Assembly: GCA_965246935.1 (NCBI GenBank)
Contig: CBDFGC010000006.1
Coordinates: 124,001-188,000 of the forward strand
Source of the DNA: JAZKFT01 sp965246935
GTDB taxonomy: Bacteria; Bacteroidota; Bacteroidia; Chitinophagales; Chitinophagaceae
DNA: 64,000 bases
Direction of reading: 5' to 3'
Shown: one piece after another, positions 9,137-18,938 of the stretch
Layout of the letters: each line of letters starts with the position of its first letter
How positions within the stretch are numbered: the stretch's first letter is position 1
Position numbers and translations under genes: made by a program
The notes under the pieces: generated by a model
Database searches by the model: none
The model's input: the letters and a program-made list of their open reading frames with translations, nothing else
Told to the model about the DNA's origin: nothing

Positions 9137-10398
9137 TTATCTGTTTATCACTGCCCGGGAAGCAGTTGGTTCCATATCCCGTTCAATATAAAATAAAGCA
9201 AGGCCCACATGCCCCCAAAACACAAGCGGTAAAACATAACTTAGTGAAAAAAGCAATCCGCTTAAACAAATTGCCATCAGTATGATTGCTTCAACCGACA
9301 ATTTTTTGCTAAATATTTTGTAAACAAAATACAAAAGGAATGAGTACTTAAATACCAGGCCTACAATGCCATGGTAAAACAACATCTCCATATACCCTTC
9401 ATGAAAATGCTGGCCTGTCTTTGCCGGCCACCAGTCCACTAATGGGTTCGGCATTTCAAAACCTTCGAAAGTCCAGCCGAAAAAAGGGTGCTGTTTAAAA
9501 AGTTCGCCATACACTTCCCGCTGTTGAATCCTAAAATTTCCCGTACTGCCTTCTTTAGCCGGATCAAGGATTTCACTAAACCGGTCAGCCATAAAATTAA
9601 GAAAGCCAGGCGCCATATTCGAAACAAAAAACAAAACAATTATAAATAGAATAATAGCATATACAAAAGTGCTGGCCAATGCCGTAAGTTTAATCCGTTT
9701 GGCCCGGATGCTGGCTGCAAAATAGATGAGCATAGCTATGATGGCGCTACTCCAAACTGACCGGTGCTGGTGAATAAGAATCACCCCAAAACAAAACAGG
9801 AATGGAAGCAGGTATCTATTTTTTTTGATTGAATTAGCTTATGCAGATACCACAGCAATGGAATGATCATCATAAAGATAGACCGGGCATGAATAATACG
9901 GGTGTCTCCGGAAAAAGGTCCATAATCATCCATCTGTACCTGGTCCAGACTAAAAGAGAAACCCCGGCCGTAAATAGCCATGAATACGATATAAGTAAAA
10001 ATGTAAAACTTAGCCAGGAATTCCAGAAGGTCAAATTGGTGCGACCGGCATACTACTTTAATAAAAATGACAAACATCACCGGCGCCAATACGGTGTACA
10101 TGGTCAGTTGCTGAAAAAATGTATTGTACTGCTGCAACGATTCCAGCACTAACCTAAGTAGCAATGCCGAAAAAATAATTACATATATTTTTTCAAATGT
10201 TTTTAAAAAATTAAACCGGTATAAAAGAAACAGGTAAACCCCAATGCTTAGCAGCTTCTCAAATGCCTGTATAAAAATGGAGTTGGGAACGAACAGCCAG
10301 GAAAAAATTGTTTCCGTAAAAAGATAGCAAAAGAATATCAGCAGAAATTCCTTTACATAAAACCGGTAGTTTGATATTTTAATGACTGATCCTATCAC
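9137..10398 (-). pseudogene. O-antigen polymerase/ligase (Wzy/WaaL-like), split by a one-base slip in an A8 tract
   Basis: Two abutting reading frames encode one multi-spanning protein. The first (10398-9781) gives about 205 residues with six or so membrane segments and ends in an out-of-frame tail after KLIQSKK. The second (from 9784 down to 9137) continues with HQHRSVWSS, a Wzy_C-type motif, a large loop (STGNFRIQQREVYGELF, WTFEGFEMPNP) and further membrane segments. On the coding strand the junction is a run of eight A (9819-9826). Nine A would give KKNRYLLPFLFCFGVILIHQ and one protein of about 420 residues, the usual family length. The enzyme would polymerise or ligate the repeat unit in the periplasm. 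The split may be an assembly error, a lesion, phase variation or productive slippage; the GTG/TGA overlap could also allow re-initiation. Confidence 0.85.
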
Positions 10399-10439
10399 TT
10401 ATATTCTTTCCTTATGTACTTATTGCTAACTAAATAGAT

Positions 10440-11267
10440 TTATACTTCCGCTTTTTGCATGATTGCAGCACTTACCGGGGCTATAGGTGCTGAATCAGTT
10501 TTCCGCCGGATCATTCCTTTTACTTTCCAATATACTTTTGGGAAAAGGTGGGTTAGCCTGATGATATCCAGCAGCCGGTTCAGCAAAAATACTTTTAGGT
10601 TGTTGCGACTGTCAATCCACCGGATCGGCTTTTCGTTTTGAAGGTACATGGTTTGAAACATGGCTTCCTTTTCCGGTATAACAGAACGGTAGATGTCTGC
10701 CTTTTTATCCACCAATTCCTTGTTGATGTAACCCAGATGCTTTAGCCGGTAATCTGTTCTTATTTTTAAACCCTTTATACCTTTTACATTCGGCGAATCA
10801 ATAATCAGGTTTTGAAAGTATCCGGATTTGTTTTCCCGCCACATGATACGGTCGTGGCCGGATGAATAATTGAGCCAGTACCAGGAACCGGCAAAATTCC
10901 GGCGGTCAATAAAGTGAAACCTCCTGAAAGCATATTTGTTAACATGCTTACGGTTCATTAATTTGTTAAGATGCTGGCGGGTTATCTGCGGTTCAAAAAG
11001 TTCATCTATATCCAGCCACAGGCACCAGTCAGGGTTGCGGGTACGTGCCAGTTCATACATTAAAATTTTATCTCTTCCTTCGTTATAGCCTTTCGTTCTT
11101 TCAATAGCGGCTACTTTTGGATGGGACCGCAGTTTTTCGTACGTGCCATCCGTAGAGCCATTATCTAATACAACAATTTCATCTACCAGTTTTTCAAAGC
11201 ATTCCAGCCATTCATCAACGAAAAAAATTCCGTCTTTCACCCTTAACAATAAAACAAGCTTACTCAT
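10440..11267 (-). CDS. GT2 family glycosyltransferase
   Basis: A 275-residue GT2-like enzyme. VLLLRVKDGIFFVDEWLE is the first strand and helix, DEIVVLDNGSTDGTYEKL at about 29-46 is the nucleotide-binding motif, and WCLWLDIDELFEP at about 80-92 carries the DxDE-type metal site. RFHFIDRRNF and the RIMWREN region resemble the Glyco_tranf_2_4 (GT92-like) subgroup. It lies between the GT14-like gene and the polymerase in a run of closely spaced minus-strand genes and so belongs to the exopolysaccharide operon. It is expected to add one sugar of the repeat unit at the cytoplasmic face. The donor sugar is not deducible. Confidence 0.87.
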   Translation of the reverse strand: MSKLVLLLRVKDGIFFVDEWLECFEKLVDEIVVLDNGSTDGTYEKLRSHPKVAAIERTKGYNEGRDKILMYELARTRNPDWCLWLDIDELFEPQITRQHLNKLMNRKHVNKYAFRRFHFIDRRNFAGSWYWLNYSSGHDRIMWRENKSGYFQNLIIDSPNVKGIKGLKIRTDYRLKHLGYINKELVDKKADIYRSVIPEKEAMFQTMYLQNEKPIRWIDSRNNLKVFLLNRLLDIIRLTHLFPKVYWKVKGMIRRKTDSAPIAPVSAAIMQKAEV

Positions 11268-11383
11268 AATAGAAATTTAGCGTCCACCTTTCTTCTCAAA
11301 ATATTTTTCACCGAATAAACGATCCGCAATACTTTTTAAAATTTTTCCATATTACCCGAAAAGGTGGTTATTTCAATAACTTT

Positions 11384-12289
11384 TTATTTATTCTGTTCCA
11401 TCATCTGCTTTTCAATCTGGTTGCAATGTGTATTTATCTGATCAAACACCTCTGTATCTGCTTCCTGTTCAAATTTCCTGGCAAATAAGTCGGATGAGTA
11501 AACAAGTTCCTCCACACTGTGTTTGCTAACTATTTCCGGATGAGAGGATGTAGCGTGAAGCCACCTGGCATACATTAAATTATTATTGGAAATTTTTGTT
11601 ACAATTCTTTCATCGGTACTGTTCAGTAAAATGGTGTGAAAATAAACCTCATCCGGAGCGAACGTATATTTATGAAAGGCTGTGTACACCGGATTGTCTT
11701 TAATATAGTTTAGAATATAGTTTAATGCGTAATTATCGATCGTCCACCATTGCGAACCAGCATAAGGCTTTAGTCCGTTAGGTATTTTACGTTGCAATGC
11801 CGGCAAGAATTTGGATCCCAGGTTAAGTGCTTTTGCCGCATATCGCTGGTAAGTTTTCAAACCAAAAAAATATTTGTTTATCCTATACATTCCTCCTGTT
11901 GTGTGCCACCTGTTATAATCAGGGATCGCTGTATATTCCAAAAATATACTTGCAGGTGTAGTTTTAAAAAACCGGTTAATAAACCCATTATTTTTTATGG
12001 GATAATCCTGCCCGCTTAACAATATTACCCGATCGAAAATTTTGTATTCCCGAATCATTTCCAGTGCATTTAACGTAGCTTTCACTAATCCAAAACCACC
12101 CCAATTGGTAAGTTCCCTTTGTACTAAATGAACATTACTGCCATAGTCAACTACTGCCCGAAACTGAGTTAAATCTGATTTTTTATCGATGTGCAAAAAA
12201 AATTCAGATTTATTGTCGTCGAGCCGGGTAATTAATTGTAGTAACTGTCTGGGATTTTTATGGGCTAAAATGATATATGCTTTTTCCAT
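11384..12289 (-). CDS. GT14 (core-2/I-branching type) beta-1,6-N-acetylglucosaminyltransferase-like protein
   Basis: The start is set at the ATG ending at 12289, giving MEKAYIILAHKNP, the conserved GT14 opening; a longer frame to 12331 adds 14 residues that look non-native. The protein is about 301 residues. Family hallmarks seen: LITRLDDNKSEFFLHIDKKS (about 17-36), the LTNWGGFGLVKATLNAL segment, RVILLSGQDYPIKN (about 93-106) and GSQWWTIDNYALNYIL (about 177-192). Bacterial members of this family add xylose or GlcNAc in surface polysaccharides. The gap to the upstream antiterminator gene is 80 bp. Its role as a branching transferase is inferred from the family. Confidence 0.85.
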   Translation of the reverse strand: MEKAYIILAHKNPRQLLQLITRLDDNKSEFFLHIDKKSDLTQFRAVVDYGSNVHLVQRELTNWGGFGLVKATLNALEMIREYKIFDRVILLSGQDYPIKNNGFINRFFKTTPASIFLEYTAIPDYNRWHTTGGMYRINKYFFGLKTYQRYAAKALNLGSKFLPALQRKIPNGLKPYAGSQWWTIDNYALNYILNYIKDNPVYTAFHKYTFAPDEVYFHTILLNSTDERIVTKISNNNLMYARWLHATSSHPEIVSKHSVEELVYSSDLFARKFEQEADTEVFDQINTHCNQIEKQMMEQNK

Positions 12290-12369
12290 TACTATTATTC
12301 TTATCCAATCACTCTCCACATCAAGCATCAATCGTTCATAGCTGCAAGAGCTACGGTCTGTCTATATAT

Positions 12370-12882
12370 TTATGCAACAATCTTTACATCTTCCACCTTT
12401 GTATCCTCCACCACGGCTTCTGAAATAAGGGCATATCCCAAAGATGGAAGACATATTTTATGTTCGTTGACAATGTTTATGACACCATTCGGCTGAACGT
12501 GAGCATGGTTTGTTTTGCTCATTGTTTCCCGATCCGGAGATACCTGAATTCTTTCCAGCCTTATATTATTATGCTGTTCCAGAAAATACCTGATAGATGC
12601 TATTTCATTCTCATTTATAACAGCAGGTTTATTCATCCAGTATAGAACTCCTGAGACACCATCTATCTGTTTGATTAATGAATGATCCTCCTCACAGGCA
12701 TTTACAAAAACCAGGGATGTAAAAAGCGGAACCTTGATTACTTTCCGTTTTACTTGCCAGTATTGTACCTGGTCGTAACAGGGATGATAGCATTGTAATT
12801 TCTTTTTCGCCAACAAGTCTGCTACTTTTTTTTCGTATTTAGGTTTGGTATAAAGGGCATACCAGTTTTTTTCATTTTCCAT
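12370..12882 (-). CDS. UpxY/NusG-like transcription antiterminator
   Basis: A 170-residue NusG paralogue of the UpxY type. These proteins ride on RNA polymerase and prevent premature termination in long Bacteroidota polysaccharide operons. The N-terminal NGN domain is clear: WYALYTKPKYEKKVADLLAK (about 7-26) with YHPCYDQVQYWQVKRK and the VPLFTSLVFVNA strand. VSGVLYWMNKPAVI at about 76-89 is also typical. The C-terminal part keeps a KOW-like length but ends in an acidic tail. Unusually it is third in the operon, after the export genes, and not at the promoter-proximal end. It should act on the downstream glycosyltransferase genes; this is inferred from the family and not shown here. Confidence 0.88.
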   Translation of the reverse strand: MENEKNWYALYTKPKYEKKVADLLAKKKLQCYHPCYDQVQYWQVKRKVIKVPLFTSLVFVNACEEDHSLIKQIDGVSGVLYWMNKPAVINENEIASIRYFLEQHNNIRLERIQVSPDRETMSKTNHAHVQPNGVINIVNEHKICLPSLGYALISEAVVEDTKVEDVKIVA

Positions 12883-12963
12883 ATCGTATTAATTATTCAG
12901 GGTTACTTATAATTATTGATTGTCTTTACGGGTGCTGATTTCAGTAACTTCTACTGTCAGCTA

Positions 12964-15339
12964 TTACTCTTTGATTGATTTTGGAGTCTGACTTTGGATA
13001 TATCCGTTCTGGTAGGCATATCCGGAAGTATAGCCGTACCCATATGAATAGCTTTGTTTACCAAACCCTCTGGGTTTAACGCCGTTAAAAACAATAGCTG
13101 CATTTTTCAGTTTGTTCAGCTTATTATTTTCATCAAACATTTCCACCAGTATTTTTGGCGAGTAGTTGTGCCTTACAATAAACAAGGTTGCATCACAATA
13201 TTTCGATAACAGGTAAGCATCCGTTACGGGCACTACCGGCGCTGTATCAATTACAATATAATCGAATTTAGTATCTAAGTAATCGAACAGTTTTTCTACA
13301 TTACTACTCATAATTAATTCCGAAGGATTAAAAGGTAGCTTACCGGTTGATATCAAGGAAAGGTTCGGATGCAGATCGGTTTGCATGATAATATCATCTA
13401 CTTCCATTCCGTCTAATAAATAATCTGTAATCCCTTTTTGACCTTTGATATTCAGTTTATTATTTAATGATGGATTATTTAAATCGAAATCAAGCAATAC
13501 TACCTTTTTCCCGGTAATAGCCAGGCTGATTGCCAGGTTGGTAGCAATAAAGCTTTTGCCTTCGCCGGAAATAGAAGAGGTAACAAGTATGCGTTTGCGT
13601 TTGGAATTGACCCCAATATAATTAAGGGATACCCGCAGTTTCCGAAACTGTTCTGCAATCACTGTTTTACGCCGGTCATCGATTACAATCGGGTTTCTGG
13701 TGGCTTCGGCAGCTATTTCACCAATAATCGGAAGCTCGGTAAGGTCTTCAATATCATGGCGGAACATGATTTTATTACCTGCTTTTTCTTTTACAAACAC
13801 AATACCGATACCCGAGAATAATGCAATCAGCAATGCAGATAAATAAATGAGTTTCTTTTTAGGGCTAACAGGGGCTTCGGATGCCTCTGCACGATCCACC
13901 ACCCGGCTATTAGATTCAGTTGTTGATACCTGTGAAAGGGCGGCGTCTTCTCTTTTTTGTAGCAGGATTTCATAAATACCGCTTTCTATTTTTTGTTCCC
14001 TTTCTATTTGAATTAATCGCCTCTGTGCATCGGGTATAGCACGTAGCATCGAATTAAACTGACCATTTGTAGCAGACACACTTGCCCGGCTGGCTTGCAG
14101 GCTTCTTTTTTGGCTTTGTATATTTTCAAGAATGCTCGGTCTCATTTTTTCCAGTTGATTGGCAAGTGCAAGTGTGGAAGGGTTATTTTCTCCGTCAACA
14201 TTTTTAGCCTTATTATAATCCATTTCTGTCTGGTACAGGTTATTTACCAGTGAAGACATCACCGGATCATTGATTCCCATAGTGGACGGCACCAGTCTTC
14301 CGGACGGATCTTTTGTTTGTACGTAGAGTTCTACCTGGTTCAGCATAGAAAGCTGCATATTTACTTCACTTAGCTTCTTATCCGCATAACTAACATTATC
14401 CAGCAGCATTTGTCCCTGCGCACCAATATCAATGGAACCGGTTGCTGTACGAAACTCTTTTTTCTTTCTTTCAATAGAATCCAAATCGTTTTTAACCTTT
14501 GCCAACCGGTCGTCAATAAATTTCAACGTGTTATCTGCCAGTTCTGTTTTTTCCGTATTTAGTGCAGCGTTATAAGAATCTATTACTGCATTTAAAATAT
14601 TTTCACCTCTTTCCGGTACTTCATCCTTTAGCTTTAGTTCTACAATACTCGCCAACTTGTTAGGGGTTGTAACGTCAAGCCTGCCACTGATGGAATTGGC
14701 AACATTCTTAATCGGCACAAGCGAAAAATAAAATTTAGTAACATCATCTGCACCTTTATAAGCAGGGCTTTTTACAAACTGCAGGTTGCCATAGGAAGTA
14801 GCATACCATTTATCGATGCTATAGCTAACGCCATCCATTACTACTGTTGCAGTTTTATAATTATATTCAAAGTTTACTTTTTCAACAGGCCGCAACGAAT
14901 CGGGATTTTGAAGTTGTACACTGACAGGTGAGCTTGAATAGGCTGATTTTTTTCCGAATTTGCTATTCTCAGAAATAGGTGCGTACAGGTTTAAAGTAGT
15001 TACTACCCTGTTAATTACCGGTTTAGACTTTAACACTTCTATCTCATTTTCCACAATTTTTTTAGGCGATATAATGTTCAGGTCTTCTAAAGCCTTTGAT
15101 CCTTCCGCACCTTTCTTTTCATCTTTAAATAACACTTTGGCGCCGATTTCGTAAACAGGTGTCTGGTATTTTACATACACCCATGCTGCTCCAAAAAAAA
15201 GCACGAATAGAATTAAAAAAAGTGGCCAGTAAGGCACATACCGGAATGTAATGTGTTCTAATAAATTTGTGTCGTTGTCTGTATGTGCTTTGCGTATAAT
15301 CTGCATGTCGTCCGTTTTACTATTTGATATTGGTAACAA
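12964..15339 (-). CDS. Polysaccharide co-polymerase / tyrosine autokinase (Wzc-like)
   Basis: A 791-residue inner-membrane protein of the PCP-2a type that controls chain length and export with the Wza-like protein encoded upstream. A Wzz-like periplasmic domain lies between membrane segments at about 36-57 and 497-516, with a long coiled region at about 270-470. The cytoplasmic BY-kinase domain has Walker A SGEGKS at 591-596, Walker A' VVLLDFDLN at about 613-621 and Walker B YIVIDTAP at about 694-701. The C-terminal tail has at least seven tyrosines between 764 and 780, the autophosphorylation cluster. The first ATG overlaps the upstream gene by 20 bp; an in-frame ATG at 15306 (MQIIRKAHT) is an equally good start. 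Confidence 0.96.
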   Translation of the reverse strand: MLPISNSKTDDMQIIRKAHTDNDTNLLEHITFRYVPYWPLFLILFVLFFGAAWVYVKYQTPVYEIGAKVLFKDEKKGAEGSKALEDLNIISPKKIVENEIEVLKSKPVINRVVTTLNLYAPISENSKFGKKSAYSSSPVSVQLQNPDSLRPVEKVNFEYNYKTATVVMDGVSYSIDKWYATSYGNLQFVKSPAYKGADDVTKFYFSLVPIKNVANSISGRLDVTTPNKLASIVELKLKDEVPERGENILNAVIDSYNAALNTEKTELADNTLKFIDDRLAKVKNDLDSIERKKKEFRTATGSIDIGAQGQMLLDNVSYADKKLSEVNMQLSMLNQVELYVQTKDPSGRLVPSTMGINDPVMSSLVNNLYQTEMDYNKAKNVDGENNPSTLALANQLEKMRPSILENIQSQKRSLQASRASVSATNGQFNSMLRAIPDAQRRLIQIEREQKIESGIYEILLQKREDAALSQVSTTESNSRVVDRAEASEAPVSPKKKLIYLSALLIALFSGIGIVFVKEKAGNKIMFRHDIEDLTELPIIGEIAAEATRNPIVIDDRRKTVIAEQFRKLRVSLNYIGVNSKRKRILVTSSISGEGKSFIATNLAISLAITGKKVVLLDFDLNNPSLNNKLNIKGQKGITDYLLDGMEVDDIIMQTDLHPNLSLISTGKLPFNPSELIMSSNVEKLFDYLDTKFDYIVIDTAPVVPVTDAYLLSKYCDATLFIVRHNYSPKILVEMFDENNKLNKLKNAAIVFNGVKPRGFGKQSYSYGYGYTSGYAYQNGYIQSQTPKSIKE

Positions 15340-16096
15340 TAATTACAACTAAGGAAAGCCCGCTAAGTATAATGGGTAGTAACTGATTCGTTCTGCTTGT
15401 TCCAAATACTCTTGATTTTCCTGGCTCTACATATACGATGTCATTTGACTTTAAATAGAAATAAGGTGAGGTGAGGAGGTCACTTGAATTCAGGTTAAGG
15501 CGCTTAATAATTTTCTGATCGTTTTCCTGCCGTATTACCATTACGTTGTCTTTTCTTCCATAGATGGTAATATCGCCGGCTAATCCTAATGCTTCCAGCA
15601 ATGTAATTTGTTCATTCGGTGCATTTACAACAGTCGGATGGTTTACTTCCCCTAATACGCTAACCCTGAAGTTCAGTTGCCTCACTGATAGTACAGGGTC
15701 CACTAATAACTTTCTGTCAAGCAGTGTTTTGGTTAACTGTTCCTTTAATTGCATAGTCGTAAGGCCTTTTGCTTTCACATTCCCAATAATGGGATATTGG
15801 ATATATCCTTCGGCGTTAACAAGGTAACCCGACGATTGTAGCTGAGCGCCTGATGCCGCGTTAGTTGTAGCAGTCGTTTGGTTGGGTGTGTTAAAAACAG
15901 CGGCCGATACGGGGTTTGCAGTGCTTACATATATGCTTAAAAGATCATTACTTTGAATAAAAGACTGTGGTACAGGCGTATTTGAAAGCAAAGTAGCATC
16001 CGGTTGATCTGCAAAATATAACGTCTTCTTTGTGTTTGTACAAGAAATAAAACACAGCATTAAGGCACTCACCTGAACAAAATTGCAAATCTTCAT
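15320..16096 (-). CDS. Polysaccharide export outer-membrane lipoprotein (Wza-like)
   Basis: A 258-residue exporter subunit. It begins with a lipoprotein signal, hydrophobic core then ISC with the lipid-acceptor cysteine at residue 19. A Poly_export domain occupies about 45-135 (NDLLSIYVSTANP, YIQYPIIGNVKAKGLT) and an SLBB-type domain follows (VLGEVNHPTVVNAP, QITLLEALGLAGDI). The C-terminal hydrophobic segment (LPIILSGLSLVVIIV) probably spans the outer membrane. At about 260 residues it is the short Bacteroidota form, smaller than enterobacterial Wza. Its 3' end overlaps the autokinase gene by 20 bp, so the two are translationally linked. It is the first gene of the operon. Confidence 0.94.
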   Translation of the reverse strand: MKICNFVQVSALMLCFISCTNTKKTLYFADQPDATLLSNTPVPQSFIQSNDLLSIYVSTANPVSAAVFNTPNQTTATTNAASGAQLQSSGYLVNAEGYIQYPIIGNVKAKGLTTMQLKEQLTKTLLDRKLLVDPVLSVRQLNFRVSVLGEVNHPTVVNAPNEQITLLEALGLAGDITIYGRKDNVMVIRQENDQKIIKRLNLNSSDLLTSPYFYLKSNDIVYVEPGKSRVFGTSRTNQLLPIILSGLSLVVIIVTNIK

Positions 16097-16129
16097 AATT
16101 AATTTTTAGTGTAGATATAACCATTACGC

Positions 16130-16137
16130 CAAAACTA
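16130..16137 (-). promoter_or_regulatory. Candidate -7 element for the exopolysaccharide operon
   Basis: On the minus strand the sequence TAGTTTTG matches the Bacteroidota -7 consensus TAnnTTTG, about 33 bp before the Wza-like start codon. No clear TTTG was found at the expected -33 distance, so this is a partial match only. Confidence 0.3.
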
Positions 16138-17032
16138 TTTTTAGGCCGTATATGCTGTAGAATCTACCGCACATACGTTTTGAACTACATGTTGGTTTTT
16201 GTATATTTATGAATGTGTTCACTCAAATGAATAAAATTGTATTACCAGCTGAGGCGCTCAATAAAAAGCGCAGTATATAATTACTTGTTGTGTTCTTTTT
16301 CATGTTATTTTTTTGATTATCAATCACTTATGTTAGTTGTTCCAAATTTCTATAGTGTTGCTAAAAATCTTTTTTAATTTTTACCAACTTAATTCTTCCT
16401 ATTACTTAGTCCAACGCTCTTCTCTGTAAAGCGTCGTAAAATATCATATAGCTATTGGATTGAGCCCATAAGATTAGGTATGGGAGAATTTACCTATTTT
16501 CTTACAGGTAAAATTTACCAGGAAACAAAACAACCGTAAATAATTAGGCCGGTCAGTATATAACTATGACAGTTATGCGGCCATTCAGCATTGTTTATAA
16601 GCTGAATTGAAAAATGAATGCAGTGACATTCTCGATATGCAGGGTTGGTTTTCGTTTTAAGAATACTGAACGTATCAAAGGGTAAATACGTACGTTACAA
16701 GTACAGGGTGATAGTTACTACTTCAAAAACTGTGCAATAAACCAGATTTTCCAACTTCGTGTTTGATTTTCAACTTATTCACCTGTTTTTCAACAAGCTA
16801 GTAAGCACCAGCATAGAAATCTAATAGTTGCTACGTGCTAAATTCAATCTGATTGAGAATATTTTTCCCCTTATCAGGTATTTTCTTTGCAGGTTTTTTG
16901 ATGTTCCATTTATTAGCACTATCAGGGAATGTTTACGCTAAAACTGAGTAATAATAAACTATCATTTCATTTTCCCAGCCTATCTACCAACCTACAGCCT
17001 GTGCAGGAAGCTGATGTTGTTAGTTGTATTAG
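16138..17032. other. Long non-coding region upstream of the exopolysaccharide operon
   Basis: About 900 bp of A+T-rich sequence with no supported gene on either strand. The first part must hold the operon's leader or promoter. A short G+C-rich imperfect hairpin (GCGCTCAATAAAAAGCGC near 16253-16270) is the only structure noticed. A regulatory leader for the exopolysaccharide operon could lie here, but nothing specific was recognised. Confidence 0.5.
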
Positions 17033-17118
17033 TCCCCCGGAACGGAGTTGAACCGTTACGACCATTGCTGATCACAGGATTTTAAGTCCTGCGTGTCTAC
17101 CAATTCCACCACCAGGGG
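17033..17118 (-). tRNA. tRNA-Leu (anticodon TAA)
   Basis: The acceptor stem CCCCTGG pairs with CCGGGGG plus discriminator A. The anticodon stem CAGGA/TCCTG encloses the loop CTTAAAA with anticodon TAA. The T-arm is AACGG-TTCAACT-CCGTT, and a long variable arm as in class II tRNAs is present. CCA is not encoded. Confidence 0.95.
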
Positions 17119-17252
17119 CTGCTTCTATCCTTCTACGCTCTTCTTTTTCTTCTTTCCCGCTATCTGACTGCTACCAACAGCAATCCCGTTCCGGCTCTGA
17201 CCAAAACGGGATTGTTCCTTTTCGTCCTTCTTTCCTCCTTCTACTGCTAAGG

Positions 17253-17325
<73 letters not shown>

Positions 17326-17423
17326 TTGTTCCGACGCCAAAACTAAGTGCCATACCGCTTCTACCCAAAACTTTATTTGTTCTTTTTTGCCTGTTCTTCT
17401 TTATCCTTATTGGCTTACTTGTA

Positions 17424-17630
17424 TTACTTGTACTTCGGCGTGTACAGCGTGTTCTCCGGTACATCCACCTTTGGCTTGCCTCTATACCGGTGCTCGTACA
17501 CCTGGTAGCTGCACCCGCCCACAAAGGCCACAAACGTAAATACCGTTACATAAAACAGAAACCGTGATGAGCTTACCCAGTTCTTGCCAAACTCCCGGTC
17601 TTCTTCCATTTCCCTTACTTCCTTGTCCAT
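17424..17630 (-). CDS. Small single-span membrane protein, unknown function
   Basis: A 68-residue frame with an acidic N-terminus (MDKEVREMEEDREFG), one hydrophobic segment at about 24-42 that ends in GGCSYQVYEHRY, and a charged C-terminus ending TPKYK. It precedes two tRNA genes on the same strand. The composition (one clear membrane helix, charged flanks) looks like a real small protein and not a shadow, but no family is recognised. The cysteine after VGG resembles a lipobox, but the preceding N-region is too long and acidic for a standard lipoprotein signal. Confidence 0.5.
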   Translation of the reverse strand: MDKEVREMEEDREFGKNWVSSSRFLFYVTVFTFVAFVGGCSYQVYEHRYRGKPKVDVPENTLYTPKYK

Positions 17631-17661
17631 ATGATATGATATAATATGTTATGATGTTATT

Positions 17662-17692
17662 GATCGTTGGATCGTTGGATTGTTGGATTGTG
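17662..17692. repeat. Short-word tandem repeat (GATCGTTG/GATTGTTG)
   Basis: Four tandem 8-bp units, GATCGTTG twice then GATTGTTG and a partial GATTGTG, lie just upstream of the sensor-kinase gene. The same style of short-word repetition recurs elsewhere in the window. Confidence 0.8.
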
Positions 17693-17789
17693 CCCGGCAA
17701 ATGTAAGCATTGACCCTATTGCTTTATACCTCTGTTTTTACTTTCCACCCGTATTTTTACCCCGCCTTTCATGGCTGTTTTCCCTCCCT

Positions 17790-18938
17790 ATGATTACACG
17801 TTACCTCAACTGGAGAATGCTGCTGCTGCTCATCGCTCTTGCCATCATCGGTGGAACCGTCTGGTACAGCCGGTACCTGGCTACCCAGATCGAAACAGAG
17901 GAGCGGCAGCGCATTGAAGAATGGGTGCAGGCGAACCAACTCAAAATGACCCCTTCGGAAAGTGAGGCTCTGAACATGGCTTCCCTCATCACCCAGAACA
18001 ACAGTGAACTGCCGCTTATCGGAACGGATGAAAAGGACAATATTCTGGATGTGCGCAATGTTGATTCGGCCAGGCTACAAAAGAACCCGGCCTATTTTAC
18101 AGAACTGCTGGCTGAACTGAAAGGGCAGCATAAGCCTATTGTCTATGTCATCAGCCGGCAGCCTTACCAGGCTAACAAGATTTACTATGGCAACAGCCGC
18201 TTGCTCAAAGAGGTGCAGTATTACCCCATTGTGCAACTGGTGGTGGTATCGCTGTTTATTATCGTGTTTGTGCTGCTGATGTATACGCAGAACAAGAGTA
18301 CGCAGAACCAGGTATGGGCGGGCCTGGCTAAGGAAACGGCTCACCAGATGGGTACGCCGCTTACCTCGTTGCAGGGTTGGGTGGAGTTGTTGAAGGAGAT
18401 ACCGGGCAATGAAAAGGTGGTGGGTGAAATAGGCAAGGATGTCGACAGGCTGAAACTGGTATCGGACCGTTTTGGTAAGATCGGCAGTTCGCCGCAACTG
18501 CAGGAAGCTGACCTGGTGGTGGAGATAGAGCGGATGGTGACGTATATGCGCCGTCGGGCGTCGGGGCGGGTGGAGATGGTCTTTGAGCAGCCGGGGGAGG
18601 CGGTGATTGCTTTGATATCGCCTCCTTTGTTTGACTGGGTGCTGGAGAACCTGATGAAGAATGCGCTGGATGCTACGGAGGGTAAAGGGAAGTTGGTGAT
18701 AGCGTTGAGTGAGACGGCATCTCATATTCAGATAGATGTGACGGATACGGGCAAGGGCATAGCAGCGGCGAACATCCGTAAGGTGTTCAAGGCGGGTTTT
18801 ACAACGAAGAAGCGGGGTTGGGGGTTGGGATTGACGCTGAGCAAGCGGATCATTGAGCAGTACCACCGGGGTGAGTTGTTTGTGAAGCACTCCGAGCCGG
18901 GTAAGGGCACTACTTTCCGTATTGTGCTCAATAAATAA
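17790..18938 (+). CDS. Sensor histidine kinase (orphan)
   Basis: The start at 17790 gives MITRYLNWRML and a 382-residue protein; the frame is open upstream to 17667 but that part lacks character. Two membrane helices (about 9-26 and 145-165) flank a periplasmic sensor of about 115 residues. The HisKA region has ETAHQMGTPLTSLQGW with phosphoacceptor His at about 185. The catalytic domain shows NLMKNALDA (N box), DTGKGIAAANIRKVF (G1/F) and GWGLGLTLSKRII (G2). No response regulator is adjacent, so the partner is elsewhere. The HQMGTP variant of the H box is common in Bacteroidota. The stimulus is unknown. Confidence 0.9.
   Translation: MITRYLNWRMLLLLIALAIIGGTVWYSRYLATQIETEERQRIEEWVQANQLKMTPSESEALNMASLITQNNSELPLIGTDEKDNILDVRNVDSARLQKNPAYFTELLAELKGQHKPIVYVISRQPYQANKIYYGNSRLLKEVQYYPIVQLVVVSLFIIVFVLLMYTQNKSTQNQVWAGLAKETAHQMGTPLTSLQGWVELLKEIPGNEKVVGEIGKDVDRLKLVSDRFGKIGSSPQLQEADLVVEIERMVTYMRRRASGRVEMVFEQPGEAVIALISPPLFDWVLENLMKNALDATEGKGKLVIALSETASHIQIDVTDTGKGIAAANIRKVFKAGFTTKKRGWGLGLTLSKRIIEQYHRGELFVKHSEPGKGTTFRIVLNK

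Noticed and set aside
9137..9784. Second half of the polymerase as an independent GTG-started gene
   Set aside because: It begins in the middle of a membrane domain and fuses perfectly to the first half when one A is added.
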